Part shown: in pieces, positions 6,530 through 13,101 of the stretch
Numbering within the stretch: position 1 is the first letter of the stretch
Layout of the letters: each line of letters starts with the position of its first letter
DNA from: Lachnospiraceae bacterium
GTDB taxonomy: Bacteria > Bacillota > Clostridia > Lachnospirales > Lachnospiraceae
Direction: 5' to 3'
DNA length: 16,033 nt
NCBI GenBank assembly: GCA_016282215.1
Contig: JAEEKC010000314.1
Coordinates: 1-16,033, forward strand
Notes under the pieces: generated by a model
Database searches by the model: none
The model's input: only the letters and a program-made list of their open reading frames with translations
What the model was told of the DNA's origin: nothing
Program-made: the position numbers and the translations under genes

Positions 6530-6760
6530 ATGAGAGAAATGGTTTTTAAAATGGAACGCCCCGGTTTTTTGGAAGAGGGGCAGCGAGTGACCGTAACGGA
6601 AGGTGAATTGCCGGGAAGTTATTATTATACGATCGATCCTTCCCTTGCCATGTCGCCGAATATCGCCCTCAGAGACCGGCTGAAAACAAATGAGGGTACG
6701 GTGGTTGCGATTGAAGAGAATCACAGAGGTTTTTACGTAACGGTTCAATTTGTAGAGTAG
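6530..6760 (+). CDS. Conserved small hypothetical protein
   Basis: The product is a 76-residue soluble protein with no signal peptide and no membrane segment. It is rich in predicted beta strands, with a core ERPGFLEEGQRVTV, then YYYTIDPSLAMSPNIALRDR, then GTVVAIEENHRGFYVTVQF. I recall similar uncharacterised proteins in Lachnospiraceae but know no function. The start is uncertain: ATG codons occur at 6530, 6539 and 6551, and none has a strong ribosome site, so 6530 (AGAAG nearby) is a default. It follows the HD-GYP gene by 19 bp in the same direction, so co-transcription is likely. It might be a small regulatory or ligand-binding partner of that signalling unit, but this is a guess from position. 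Confidence 0.7.
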   Translation: MREMVFKMERPGFLEEGQRVTVTEGELPGSYYYTIDPSLAMSPNIALRDRLKTNEGTVVAIEENHRGFYVTVQFVE

Positions 6761-6777
6761 GTTTGTTTTGTAGTACA

Positions 6778-6802
6778 GGTTCCGGCATGATAATACGGAG
6801 CC
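6778..6802 (+). other. Intergenic hairpin before ridA
   Basis: GGTTCCG (6778-6784) can pair along all seven positions with CGGAGCC (6796-6802), counting one G-U pair, around an 11-base loop that contains GATAAT. No T-tract follows, so it is not an intrinsic terminator. It may separate the upstream signalling genes from ridA or stabilise the ridA 5' end. The evidence is structural only. Confidence 0.3.
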
Positions 6803-6836
6803 GATAAACTAATGATGAATCAGGAGGGATAAAAAC

Positions 6837-7217
6837 ATGAAGGTTATCAGTACGGAGAAAGCGCCTGCAGCGATCGGGCCTTATTCACAGGGAATCATAG
6901 CAGGGGACTTTTTTTATGCTTCGGGACAGATCGCGATCATTCCGGAAACAGGACAGCTGGCAGAGCGGACGATCGAGGCGCAGACGGAGCAGGTAATGAA
7001 GAATATCGGTGAATTGCTTGCTGCAGCGGGAGCTGATTATTCCAAGGTTGTCAAGACCGGCTGCTTTTTAGCGGACATGGGAGATTTTGCGGCATTTAAT
7101 GAGATCTATGCGAAGTATTTTTCGGATCACAAACCGGCAAGGAGCTGTGTGGCGGTTAAAACGCTGCCGAAGGAAGTGCTTTGCGAGGTTGAGGTTGTTG
7201 CTTATCTTGGTGAGTAA
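6837..7217 (+). CDS. RidA family enamine/imine deaminase
   Basis: The 126-residue cytosolic protein matches RidA along its whole length. The RidA family hydrolyses reactive 2-aminoacrylate and related enamines or imines released by PLP enzymes, protecting those enzymes from damage. Visible signatures are the N-terminal TEKAPAAIGPYSQGI, YASGQIAI, and the active-site set HKPARSCVAV (R102, C104) with Glu117 in LCEVEVVAY, corresponding to Arg105, Cys107 and Glu120 of the well-studied E. coli enzyme. Length and motifs are normal. AGGAGGG (6822-6828) sits eight bases before the ATG, an optimal ribosome site. It is encoded toward the opposing DUF5721-like gene with 58 bp between the ends and no clear terminator between them. 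No obvious operon partner is present. Confidence 0.94.
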   Translation: MKVISTEKAPAAIGPYSQGIIAGDFFYASGQIAIIPETGQLAERTIEAQTEQVMKNIGELLAAAGADYSKVVKTGCFLADMGDFAAFNEIYAKYFSDHKPARSCVAVKTLPKEVLCEVEVVAYLGE

Positions 7218-7275
7218 GCGTGCGCACGAAAGCGCAGCCGGAAACGGTGAAAGCAGAAAACTGATCAAAAGAATA

Positions 7276-7758
7276 TTAAAGGGTATAGGAAATGCCCAGA
7301 TGATCGAACGCCTTTTGGATCGCCTGATCCCAGAGGCGTTCTGCGCTTTTATCCGTTGTGAAGGCGCTGTAGGAAATGCCGGTCAGCGCGGTGAGCGTAT
7401 CATTTTCCCAGCGGAAGGTGAGAACGAGAGAGCGGATCAGGTCCGAGGTGGACTGATCGTCTGCGCCGGCCAGAAGGCTGTTTTGATAAGACTGCGGTGC
7501 GTGCAGTGTGATGCGTGCTTTTTGCAGGGACATAAGAAATGGGTGATCGGGATCTGATCCGTCAGCTGTAGAAGCGAACCTGCTGACCAGAGGCCGGATT
7601 TCTTTGTAAGGTACCTTCACATTTTCTTCCGTATTTTCAAGTACAAAACTGAGCTTGGCTGTCATGAGGATATTTCCGACGATATATCCGTCAAAGGTGT
7701 CTTTTTGCAGCAGCAGGTCGGATACCTGCGCAGGATGGTCGAATATCAGGGAAATCAT
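7276..7758 (-). CDS. DUF5721-like protein
   Basis: The product is a soluble protein of about 160 residues that resembles the uncharacterised DUF5721 family as I remember it. Shared traits are LLLQKDTFDGYIVGN near the start, PYKEIRPLVSRF in the middle, and the C-terminal LTFRWENDTLTALTGISYSA and DKSAERLWDQAIQKAFDHLGI. The start at 7758 gives the usual N-terminus (MISLIFDHPAQ) and has GGCGGAG about seven bases upstream. An ATG at 7818 would add 20 residues (MIYDIINETDVKY...), preceded by a G-run 12 bases away, and cannot be excluded. Function is unknown. The gene is divergent from degV, so the 7819-7932 intergenic region may serve both. Confidence 0.72.
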   Translation of the reverse strand: MISLIFDHPAQVSDLLLQKDTFDGYIVGNILMTAKLSFVLENTEENVKVPYKEIRPLVSRFASTADGSDPDHPFLMSLQKARITLHAPQSYQNSLLAGADDQSTSDLIRSLVLTFRWENDTLTALTGISYSAFTTDKSAERLWDQAIQKAFDHLGISYTL

Positions 7759-7836
7759 ATATGTCTCCGCCTTTTCATGGTATTTTACGTCTGTCTCATT
7801 GATTATATCGTAAATCATTCTTTTTTCAATCCCCCC

Positions 7837-7865
7837 TTTTCAAAGCAGGAAAAAGATGCTATGAT
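7837..7865 (+). promoter_or_regulatory. Candidate degV promoter
   Basis: TTTTCA (7837-7842) as -35 and TATGAT (7860-7865) as -10 are separated by exactly 17 bp. The -35 matches consensus at four of six positions and the -10 at five. Transcription would begin near 7872, just before the dyad at 7879-7895, leaving a leader of about 60 bases. Confidence 0.5.
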
Positions 7866-7878
7866 ATATGGTATTGAA

Positions 7879-7895
7879 AACCGCGTGACGCGGTT
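7879..7895. promoter_or_regulatory. Perfect dyad AACCGCG-TGA-CGCGGTT, candidate operator
   Basis: A perfect 7-bp inverted repeat with a 3-bp centre lies immediately downstream of the candidate -10 and start point and before the degV ribosome site. It is GC-rich in an AT-rich leader. The position fits repressor binding. The alternative is a short RNA hairpin in the leader. TTATTAATG follows rather than a T-tract, so a terminator is unlikely. Confidence 0.45.
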
Positions 7896-7932
7896 ATTAA
7901 TGATGTAATTGCATTAGATGAGGGAATAATAA

Positions 7933-8775
7933 ATGGGTTATAAGATTATCATTGACAGTTGTGGCGAGCTGCCGGAGGAGAAAAAGAAGGATCCGCATTT
8001 TGAACTCGTGCCGCTTGAATTGATGATAGATGATTTCAGAACCTGGGACGATGAGAGTTTTGATCAGCTTGACTTTATTAAGCGTGTGGCGGCCAGTAAG
8101 AACTGTCCGAAATCCGCCTGCCCTTCGCCGGAACGTTATATGCGGGCGATGGAGACGGAAGATGGCACGGATGTATATGTGGTGACGCTTTCCGGTGCAT
8201 TGTCCGGCAGTTATAACAGCGCCATGCTTGCGCGGTCCATGTTCCTCGAAGAGCATCCCGGCCGCAATGTGCATGTATTTGATTCCTGTTCTGCATCCTG
8301 TGGGCAGACGCAGATCGCTTTTGTGGCAGAGCAGCTTGCAAAGCAGGGGCTTCCCTTTGAAGAGGTTGTGGAAAAAACGGCTGCTTACAGGGATGATATG
8401 ACGACTTATTTTGTACTGGATAACTTAGATCCGCTTCGCAAAAACGGGCGCCTGACAGGACTGAAATCTATCGTGGCATCTACGCTTTCCATCAAGCCGG
8501 TGCTCAGCTCCACGCCTAAGGGTGAGATCCAGCAGCTTGGACAGGCAGTCGGCATGAAAAAAGGCCTGATCAAGATGGTGGAGATCATCGCAAAAGAAAA
8601 GCCGGATTCCGCAAGCAGGTCGGTCATGATCACGCATTGCAATGCGCCGGAGAGGGCAGAGCAGGTGCGTCAGCTATGTGAAAAGCTGCTTGGTTACAGT
8701 TCCGTACTTGTGATGAACATGGCAGGTGTCAGCACACTGTATGCCAGTGACGGCGGGATCATTGTGACGTTGTAA
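7933..8775 (+). CDS. DegV family fatty-acid-binding protein
   Basis: The 280-residue protein covers the whole DegV fold. DegV/FakB proteins bind a fatty acid and, in organisms with FakA, present it to the kinase that makes acyl-phosphate for phospholipid synthesis. Motifs seen are the N-terminal IIIDSCGELPEE (5-16, counterpart of DSTCDLP), SACPSPERYM (61-70, counterpart of the TSQPSP loop), VVTLSGALSGSYNSA (83-97, head-group loop), DNLDPLRKNGRLTG and STLSIKPVL. The two-domain arrangement is complete. AGGGA (7921-7925) lies seven bases before the ATG. Whether a FakA partner exists cannot be seen in this window. The gene is convergent with the LytTR regulator, with only nine bases between the stop codons. 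Which lipid is bound is unknown. Confidence 0.93.
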   Translation: MGYKIIIDSCGELPEEKKKDPHFELVPLELMIDDFRTWDDESFDQLDFIKRVAASKNCPKSACPSPERYMRAMETEDGTDVYVVTLSGALSGSYNSAMLARSMFLEEHPGRNVHVFDSCSASCGQTQIAFVAEQLAKQGLPFEEVVEKTAAYRDDMTTYFVLDNLDPLRKNGRLTGLKSIVASTLSIKPVLSSTPKGEIQQLGQAVGMKKGLIKMVEIIAKEKPDSASRSVMITHCNAPERAEQVRQLCEKLLGYSSVLVMNMAGVSTLYASDGGIIVTL

Positions 8776-8784
8776 GTTTGGGAG

Positions 8785-9480
8785 TTACTTGAGAAATCGA
8801 TGTAACAGAGGGTAAGAAAAGTGTTCTCCGTTAGACAGGAGGATGCTTTTTTTATCCTCTTCTTTGATGTAGTCGGTGTTAAAGCAGATGTGTTTCAGTT
8901 TGAGCTGGAACTCGGGATAGTGTCCCAGGGCTCTGAGGACATCGTTGAAATTCCCCATCATTTCGATGGTCTCATCGGTGGCCAGATGATAGACCAGGCG
9001 ATGGTCGTTATCATAGATCTCCACATACATGATATCGTCCTTCGGAACATAGTGGGTTCCGCTTTCGCCGCGCAGCTCGATGAGGGATACCTGTTTTCTT
9101 TTTTCTTCCACCTCTTTTGCAACATCGGCGATGAGCTTATGAAGAGGAGCGGTGAGGATCGGTTTGTCAAGGGTATAGACACCCTGGATAGCTGTTTCAT
9201 AGGAAAAGGGTTCGTCCTCGTTTTTGCAGATCACAGAGATGCCCGGAGCACCCTGCTCGCGCAGTTTTTTTGCGATCTCAAGGCTGTGTGCTGTGTTGCC
9301 GTCGAAATCAAGGAGAAACAGATCGAATTTCATGCAGGCGTGCAGAAACGCCGTCTCATCACCGAAGGAAGAGATGTAAAGAGTTCCGATGGATGGCGAT
9401 AGTGCAGTATTGGCACGCGCCATCAGGCGTTCAGCCTGTTTGCGCTGGGCCACATTGTCGGCCACGATTGCGATATACAT
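8785..9480 (-). CDS. LytTR-family response regulator with atypical receiver
   Basis: The product is a 231-residue cytosolic DNA-binding response regulator. Residues 1-120 form a CheY-like receiver with the phospho-acceptor region LFLLDFDG (D58 or D60), a switch region ending in LDKPI (K106) and the N-terminal IAIVADN, where only one acidic residue (D8) replaces the usual acidic pair. Residues 132-231 form a LytTR domain (VPKDDIMYVEIYDND, then FQLKLKHICFNTDYI). LytTR proteins bind tandem direct repeats upstream of target genes. The ATG at 9480 has GGAG six bases upstream; an in-frame ATG at 9528 would add 16 residues that do not belong to the fold. No histidine kinase is adjacent. It follows the DUF1294 gene by 51 bp and is probably read with argG. 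The divergent acidic pocket suggests weak or absent phosphorylation. Confidence 0.88.
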   Translation of the reverse strand: MYIAIVADNVAQRKQAERLMARANTALSPSIGTLYISSFGDETAFLHACMKFDLFLLDFDGNTAHSLEIAKKLREQGAPGISVICKNEDEPFSYETAIQGVYTLDKPILTAPLHKLIADVAKEVEEKRKQVSLIELRGESGTHYVPKDDIMYVEIYDNDHRLVYHLATDETIEMMGNFNDVLRALGHYPEFQLKLKHICFNTDYIKEEDKKSILLSNGEHFSYPLLHRFLK

Positions 9481-9531
9481 GGAAACTCCTTCATACAGAA
9501 GCAGATAAACGATAGTATCTGCATGCATGTT

Positions 9532-9825
9532 TCAGACAACCGTGAAGGTCAGGTGCATCCGGGAAAGCATATAGAAAAGAATGAGCTGGAGCACCAGGAT
9601 CAGCGGCATGCCTACGACAAAATACCAGTGCTTTGTTTTGTGGCGGAAAGCATACATGCCGATGATGCTGCCGATGCTTCCGCCGCAAAGCGCAAAGAGA
9701 AACAGGGTTGCTTCGGGGATCCGCCAGGCTTTTTTTCGTGCCTTTTGCTTGTCGATCCCCATCAGTGCAAACCCGGTCAGATTCATGATGATCAAATAAG
9801 ATATGACGATCAGCGGAAGATTCAT
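9532..9825 (-). CDS. DUF1294 family small membrane protein
   Basis: The 97-residue integral membrane protein has three hydrophobic segments (about 1-22, 39-58 and 67-88). The family signatures are GIDKQKARKKAWRIPEATL (23-41), GGSIGSIIGMYAFRHKTKH (48-66) and YFVVGMPLILVLQ. This family is uncharacterised; it is sometimes found fused to cold-shock domains, but none is present here. Its ATG overlaps the argG stop as ATGA (9822-9825), so translation is probably coupled to argG. The start is fixed by this overlap. No functional link to arginine is known; the coupling may only mean shared transcription. Confidence 0.87.
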   Translation of the reverse strand: MNLPLIVISYLIIMNLTGFALMGIDKQKARKKAWRIPEATLFLFALCGGSIGSIIGMYAFRHKTKHWYFVVGMPLILVLQLILFYMLSRMHLTFTVV

Positions 9826-11039
9826 GATTTCAGAGCTTCCTGCATTTTCATGGCGCGAACTTTGGTGGAAAGTCCGAACAGGTTGATGAAACCTTCTGCA
9901 TCGTGATGGTCATACAGGTCACCGGTTGTAAAGCTTGCGATGCTCTCATTATACAGTGAGTAAGGAGAGGTCGTGCCGGCTTTGATGATGTTGCCTTTGT
10001 AAAGTTTCATTTTTACTTCGCCGGTCACATATTTCTGTGTACTCTCGATGAAGGCCTGGGTTGCCTCGCGAAGAGGAGAGAACCATTTACCTTCATAAAC
10101 GATCTGTGCAAAGAGGTTGCCCATTTCAGCCTTGGTGCGATAGGTGTCGCGGTCAAGGATCAGCTCCTCAAGCTGCTGGTGTGCTTCATACAGGATCGTT
10201 CCACCGGGTGTTTCATAAACGCCGCGGCTCTTCATGCCTACAACACGGTTTTCTACGATATCCACGATACCGATGCCGTGCTTGCCGCCCAGTTCGTTCA
10301 GTTTGGCGATGATCTCGGAAACCTTCATGCTCTCGCCGTTGATGCTCTTCGGAACGCCAGCTTCAAAGGTAAGAGTAACATATTCGCCTTCTTCAGGAGC
10401 CTTCTCAGGGGTTGTGCCGAGAACCAGAAGATGATCGAAGTTCGGCTCGTTAGCGGGATCCTCAAGCTCTAAGCCTTCATGACTGATATGCCACAGATTC
10501 CTGTCACGGCTGTAGGAGTGGGAAGCGTCAAACGGAAGATCGATGCCATGTGCCTTGCAGTATGCGATCTCTTCCTCTCGGGAGTTCATGGTCCACTTAT
10601 CGGAGCGCCATGCAGCGATGATCTTCAGATCAGGAGCAAGGGCCTTGATACCCAGCTCAAAACGGATCTGGTCATTTCCTTTACCGGTAGCACCGTGGCA
10701 GATCGCAGTAGCGCCTTCCTTGCGGGCAATCTCTACCAGCCTCTTTGCAATGGCGGGACGTGCCATGGATGTACCAAGCAGATATTTGTTTTCGTAAACC
10801 GCATGCGCCTGTACGCAGGGTACGATATATTCATCGCAGAAGATGTCGGTGATATCTTCGATATAAAGCTTTTCTGCACCGGAGAGTTTTGCTCTCTCTT
10901 CCAGTCCGTCCAGCTCGTTGCCCTGTCCGCAGTTCACACAGCAGCAGATTACGTCGTAATCGAAGTTTTCTTTCAGCCAGGGAATGATCGCCGTGGTGTC
11001 CAGACCGCCGGAATATGCCAGTACTACTTTTTCTTTCAT
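9822..11039 (-). CDS. argG: Argininosuccinate synthase
   Basis: This enzyme joins citrulline and aspartate using ATP to make argininosuccinate in the cytosol, the penultimate step of arginine synthesis. The 405-residue protein begins MKEKVVLAYSGGLDT, with the PP-loop ATP motif SGGLDT at 10-15, followed by the citrulline- and aspartate-binding segments YLLGTSMARP, CHGATGKGNDQIRFE and IAAWRSDKWTMNSREE. Length and motifs are typical. The ATG at 11039 has a perfect AGGAGGT seven to eight bases upstream; the frame extends to 11129 but that extension is not homologous sequence. argH is not in the window. It heads a probable three-gene unit with DUF1294 and LytTR, and faces away from argC across a shared control region. 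Confidence 0.97.
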   Translation of the reverse strand: MKEKVVLAYSGGLDTTAIIPWLKENFDYDVICCCVNCGQGNELDGLEERAKLSGAEKLYIEDITDIFCDEYIVPCVQAHAVYENKYLLGTSMARPAIAKRLVEIARKEGATAICHGATGKGNDQIRFELGIKALAPDLKIIAAWRSDKWTMNSREEEIAYCKAHGIDLPFDASHSYSRDRNLWHISHEGLELEDPANEPNFDHLLVLGTTPEKAPEEGEYVTLTFEAGVPKSINGESMKVSEIIAKLNELGGKHGIGIVDIVENRVVGMKSRGVYETPGGTILYEAHQQLEELILDRDTYRTKAEMGNLFAQIVYEGKWFSPLREATQAFIESTQKYVTGEVKMKLYKGNIIKAGTTSPYSLYNESIASFTTGDLYDHHDAEGFINLFGLSTKVRAMKMQEALKS

Positions 11040-11134
11040 GGGTAAACCTCCTAAATTAATGCGTAGTTTTTCAGTACCGATTTTCATATCGGGCTTTGCA
11101 CTATCAAAAATAATGCCGTTTCGTTGCAAAAAGA

Positions 11135-11163
11135 ATCATACAACAGGCAGAAGGCTTTTGCAA
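11135..11163 (-). promoter_or_regulatory. argG: Candidate argG promoter
   Basis: Read on the minus strand, TTGCAA (11158-11163) is a -35 and TATGAT (11135-11140) is a -10, with 17 bp between. The start would be near 11128, giving a leader of about 90 bases before the argG ATG. The half-site array begins about ten bases upstream of the -35. Confidence 0.5.
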
Positions 11164-11172
11164 GCGGAATTT

Positions 11173-11259
11173 ATGCATATATTCATGAATAATGCGTATA
11201 TAAATGCATAATAAGAAATATTTCTTGCATAAAATGCATAATATGTGTATGATTATGCA
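11173..11259. promoter_or_regulatory. Array of TGCAT/ATGCA half-sites, probable ArgR (ARG) boxes
   Basis: ATGCAT occurs at 11173-11178, 11204-11209 and 11234-11239, about 30 bp apart, with related half-sites at 11183-11190 (TCATGAAT), 11192-11197 (ATGCGT), 11226-11230 (TGCAT), 11246-11250 (TGTAT) and 11255-11259 (ATGCA). The best complete match to the ArgR consensus TGAAT-N4-ATTCA is TGTATGATTATGCA (11246-11259); CGTATATAAATGCA (11195-11208) is the next. ArgR hexamers bind paired boxes near arginine genes. Location between argG and argC supports this; the exact boxes are uncertain. Confidence 0.65.
11225..11253 (+). promoter_or_regulatory. argC: Second candidate argC promoter inside the box array
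   Basis: TTGCAT (11225-11230) and TATGAT (11248-11253) are separated by 17 bp. The -10 lies inside the best ARG-box match (11246-11259), so ArgR bound there would block it. Its use is unproven since a stronger promoter lies just downstream. Confidence 0.35.
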
Positions 11260-11273
11260 ATCGGGCGCATGCT

Positions 11274-11302
11274 TTGACATAGGCAGGTATATATGGTATA
11301 AG
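11274..11302 (+). promoter_or_regulatory. argC: argC operon promoter
   Basis: A consensus -35 TTGACA (11274-11279) and a -10 TATAAG (11297-11302) are separated by exactly 17 bp. Transcription would begin near 11309, about 35 bases before the argC ATG. The nearest ARG-box candidate ends 14 bases upstream of the -35. Confidence 0.8.
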
Positions 11303-11343
11303 AATCTGTGGGATCAGGCGGGTTTACATACAGGAGGAAGATT

Positions 11344-12399
11344 ATGATAAAGGCAGGGATTATCGGGGCGACCGGATACGCGGGATCGGAACTGGTCAGA
11401 CTGTTATTGGGACATAAACAGGTGCAGATCGTGTGGTACGGATCGAGAAGTTATATCGATCAGAAGTTTTCATCTGTTTACGGCAATATGTTCAAATTAG
11501 TAGAAGATCTTTGCAAAGGTGACCAGATCGAGGAACTGGCCGATGAGGCAGATGTGATCTTTACCGCAACGCCCCAGGGATTTCTGGCAGGCGTTCTGAC
11601 GGAAGATATATTAAAGAAATGCAAGGTTGTGGATCTGTCGGCAGACTACCGGATCAGAGATGTTGCTGTTTATGAAAAGTGGTACGGCATCGAGCATAAA
11701 TCGCCGCAGCTGATTCAGCAGGCAGTGTACGGCCTCTGCGAACTGTATCGTGAGGATGTGAAAAAGACAGATCTGGTGGCAAATCCCGGCTGCTATACGA
11801 CCTGTTCCATTTTATCGGCATACCCGGCGGTCAAGGCAGGACTCATTGATCCGTCTACACTGATCGTGGATGCCAAGAGCGGGACTTCCGGCGCAGGCAG
11901 GGGCGCAAAAGTGCAGAACCTGTTTTGCGAAGTCAATGAAAACATCAAAGCTTACGGCGTGGCAACACACAGGCATACGCCGGAGATCGAGCAGGAGCTG
12001 AGCGTGGCGGCGGGGAAAGATGTGGTGATCAATTTTACACCCCACCTGGTACCCATGAACAGAGGAATCCTGGTGACGGCTTATGCGAACCTGATCCCGG
12101 ATGCGGACGGAAAGCTTCCGACCTATGATGATGTCAGGAAGGTATATGAGGATTGCTACGGGAAAGAGTATTTTATCCGGCTGCTGGATAAAGGAGTCTG
12201 CCCGGAGACAAAGTGGGTGGAAGGCAGCAATTTCGTGGATATCGGTTTTGTCATTGATGAGCGAACCGGCAGGCTGATCATGATGGGCGCCCTTGATAAT
12301 GTGGTAAAAGGCGCAGCGGGACAGGCAGTGCAGAACATGAACCTGATGTTCGGACTGGATGAGGCTGAAGGGCTTCGTTTGGTACCATCGTTCCCGTAA
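11344..12399 (+). CDS. argC: N-acetyl-gamma-glutamyl-phosphate reductase
   Basis: This enzyme uses NADPH to reduce N-acetylglutamyl phosphate to the semialdehyde, the third step of ornithine synthesis. The 351-residue protein starts MIKAGIIGATGYAGSELVRL, with the nucleotide-binding GATGYAG at 8-14, and has the catalytic Cys150 in VANPGCYTT (146-153). The later segments KSGTSGAGRGAK, ATHRHTPEIEQEL and HLVPMNRGILVTAY are typical, as is the length. AGGAGGA (11332-11338) sits five bases before the ATG; an upstream GTG at 11308 would add 12 residues not seen in the family. It is the first gene of the argC-GNAT-argB-argD unit. Confidence 0.97.
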   Translation: MIKAGIIGATGYAGSELVRLLLGHKQVQIVWYGSRSYIDQKFSSVYGNMFKLVEDLCKGDQIEELADEADVIFTATPQGFLAGVLTEDILKKCKVVDLSADYRIRDVAVYEKWYGIEHKSPQLIQQAVYGLCELYREDVKKTDLVANPGCYTTCSILSAYPAVKAGLIDPSTLIVDAKSGTSGAGRGAKVQNLFCEVNENIKAYGVATHRHTPEIEQELSVAAGKDVVINFTPHLVPMNRGILVTAYANLIPDADGKLPTYDDVRKVYEDCYGKEYFIRLLDKGVCPETKWVEGSNFVDIGFVIDERTGRLIMMGALDNVVKGAAGQAVQNMNLMFGLDEAEGLRLVPSFP

Positions 12400-12577
12400 G
12401 AGCAGCGAGTGCCATGAATCATGAATAACCGGCCGGGACATTTGCTGAATTGTCCGGAGCCGGATATTCGAAGCGGCGGAGATAAGCAAGACGGTGTTTA
12501 TGAGATGAATACCATAATGATATGTGTAAATATGCAGAGGAAGCATATGATACAAGACAGAAAACGGCAGGTAAACT
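12400..12577 (+). other. argC-GNAT intergenic spacer with hairpin and a weak ARG-like site
   Basis: These 178 bases hold no supported gene. A hairpin forms from GG-CC-G-GGACA (12431-12440) and TGTCC-GG-AG-CC (12451-12461), with one bulged G and a small AG bulge, and no T-tract. TGTGTAAATATGCA (12523-12536) shares 11 of 14 bases with the ARG-box candidate at 11246-11259. The gap is longer than others in this operon, so an internal processing or regulatory site is possible. Confidence 0.35.
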
Positions 12578-13066
12578 ATGGCAGCAGAAACTACGGCAAT
12601 GTTTGATGCAACGATCCGGGCCATGACAGTTGAAGATTATCCGAAACTTTATGCGCTGTGGATGACCATCAAAGGTTTTTCCATCCGGAGCATTGATGAT
12701 TCAGAGGAAGGTGTCAGACGTTTTATTACGCGTAATCCGGGCATCAGCGTTGTGGCAACGCTGCCGGAGGCGGATGAGGAAAAGATCGTCGGCGCCATTT
12801 TATGCGGACATGACGGAAGGCGCGGCTGCCTGTATCATGTCTGTGTGCATCCGGATTACCGGCTGCATGGCATCGGCAGGGCTATGGTCGTACATTGCAT
12901 GAATGCACTCAGAGAAGAAAAGATCAACAAGGTTTCCCTGATCGCGTTCACAGCGAATGATATCGGAAATGCATTTTGGAAAGAGATCGGATGGACGAAG
13001 CGCGAAGATCTGAACTATTATGATTTTACGCTGAATGAGAAGAATATTGAGACATTTAACCGATAG
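12578..13066 (+). CDS. GNAT family N-acetyltransferase in the arginine operon
   Basis: This is a cytosolic 162-residue acetyl-CoA-dependent acetyltransferase of a single GNAT domain. The fold runs from TIRAMTVEDYPKLYALW (12-28) through the beta-4 strand KIVGAILCGHDG (69-80) to the acetyl-CoA loop HPDYRLHGIGRAM (91-103, RLHGIG at 95-100), then NDIGNAFWKEIGW (127-139). Its substrate is unknown. It occupies the position between argC and argB where argJ often lies, so a role as N-acetylglutamate synthase is possible; short single-domain GNAT enzymes with that activity exist (the mycobacterial ArgA, about 170 residues). It may equally acetylate something else. The ATG at 12578 has AGG six bases upstream; an ATG at 12599 (MFDATIRAM) has no ribosome site but would still give the complete domain. 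Confidence 0.87.
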   Translation: MAAETTAMFDATIRAMTVEDYPKLYALWMTIKGFSIRSIDDSEEGVRRFITRNPGISVVATLPEADEEKIVGAILCGHDGRRGCLYHVCVHPDYRLHGIGRAMVVHCMNALREEKINKVSLIAFTANDIGNAFWKEIGWTKREDLNYYDFTLNEKNIETFNR

Positions 13067-13101
13067 AGATATTTATTCGGGAATTGAGTCGGAACATTTT
13101 A

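Larger units (their letters stand above)
11040..11343. promoter_or_regulatory. Divergent argG-argC control region
   Basis: These 304 bases hold no gene. The left part is the argG leader and promoter, the middle (about 11171-11260) is very AT-rich and carries repeated TGCAT/ATGCA half-sites, and the right part holds the argC promoter and its leader with AGGAGGA (11332-11338). The arrangement fits coordinate repression of both arms by arginine through ArgR. Confidence 0.75.

Noticed and set aside
7218..7275. Terminator between ridA and the opposing gene
   Set aside because: CGTGCGCACG is a small palindrome but no stem with a T-tract is present on either strand.
8821..9402. 193-codon open frame on the + strand
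   Set aside because: It is antisense to the LytTR regulator gene, which has a clear fold and ribosome site.
10479..11045. 188-codon open frame on the + strand
   Set aside because: It lies antisense to argG, whose motifs and ribosome site are clear; composition explains the long shadow frame.
12421..12606. Small open frame in the argC-GNAT spacer
   Set aside because: No ribosome site, no recognisable sequence, and it overlaps the better-supported start of the GNAT gene.
11812..12624. 270-codon open frame on the - strand
   Set aside because: It is antisense to argC and the following spacer, with no recognisable domain or ribosome site.
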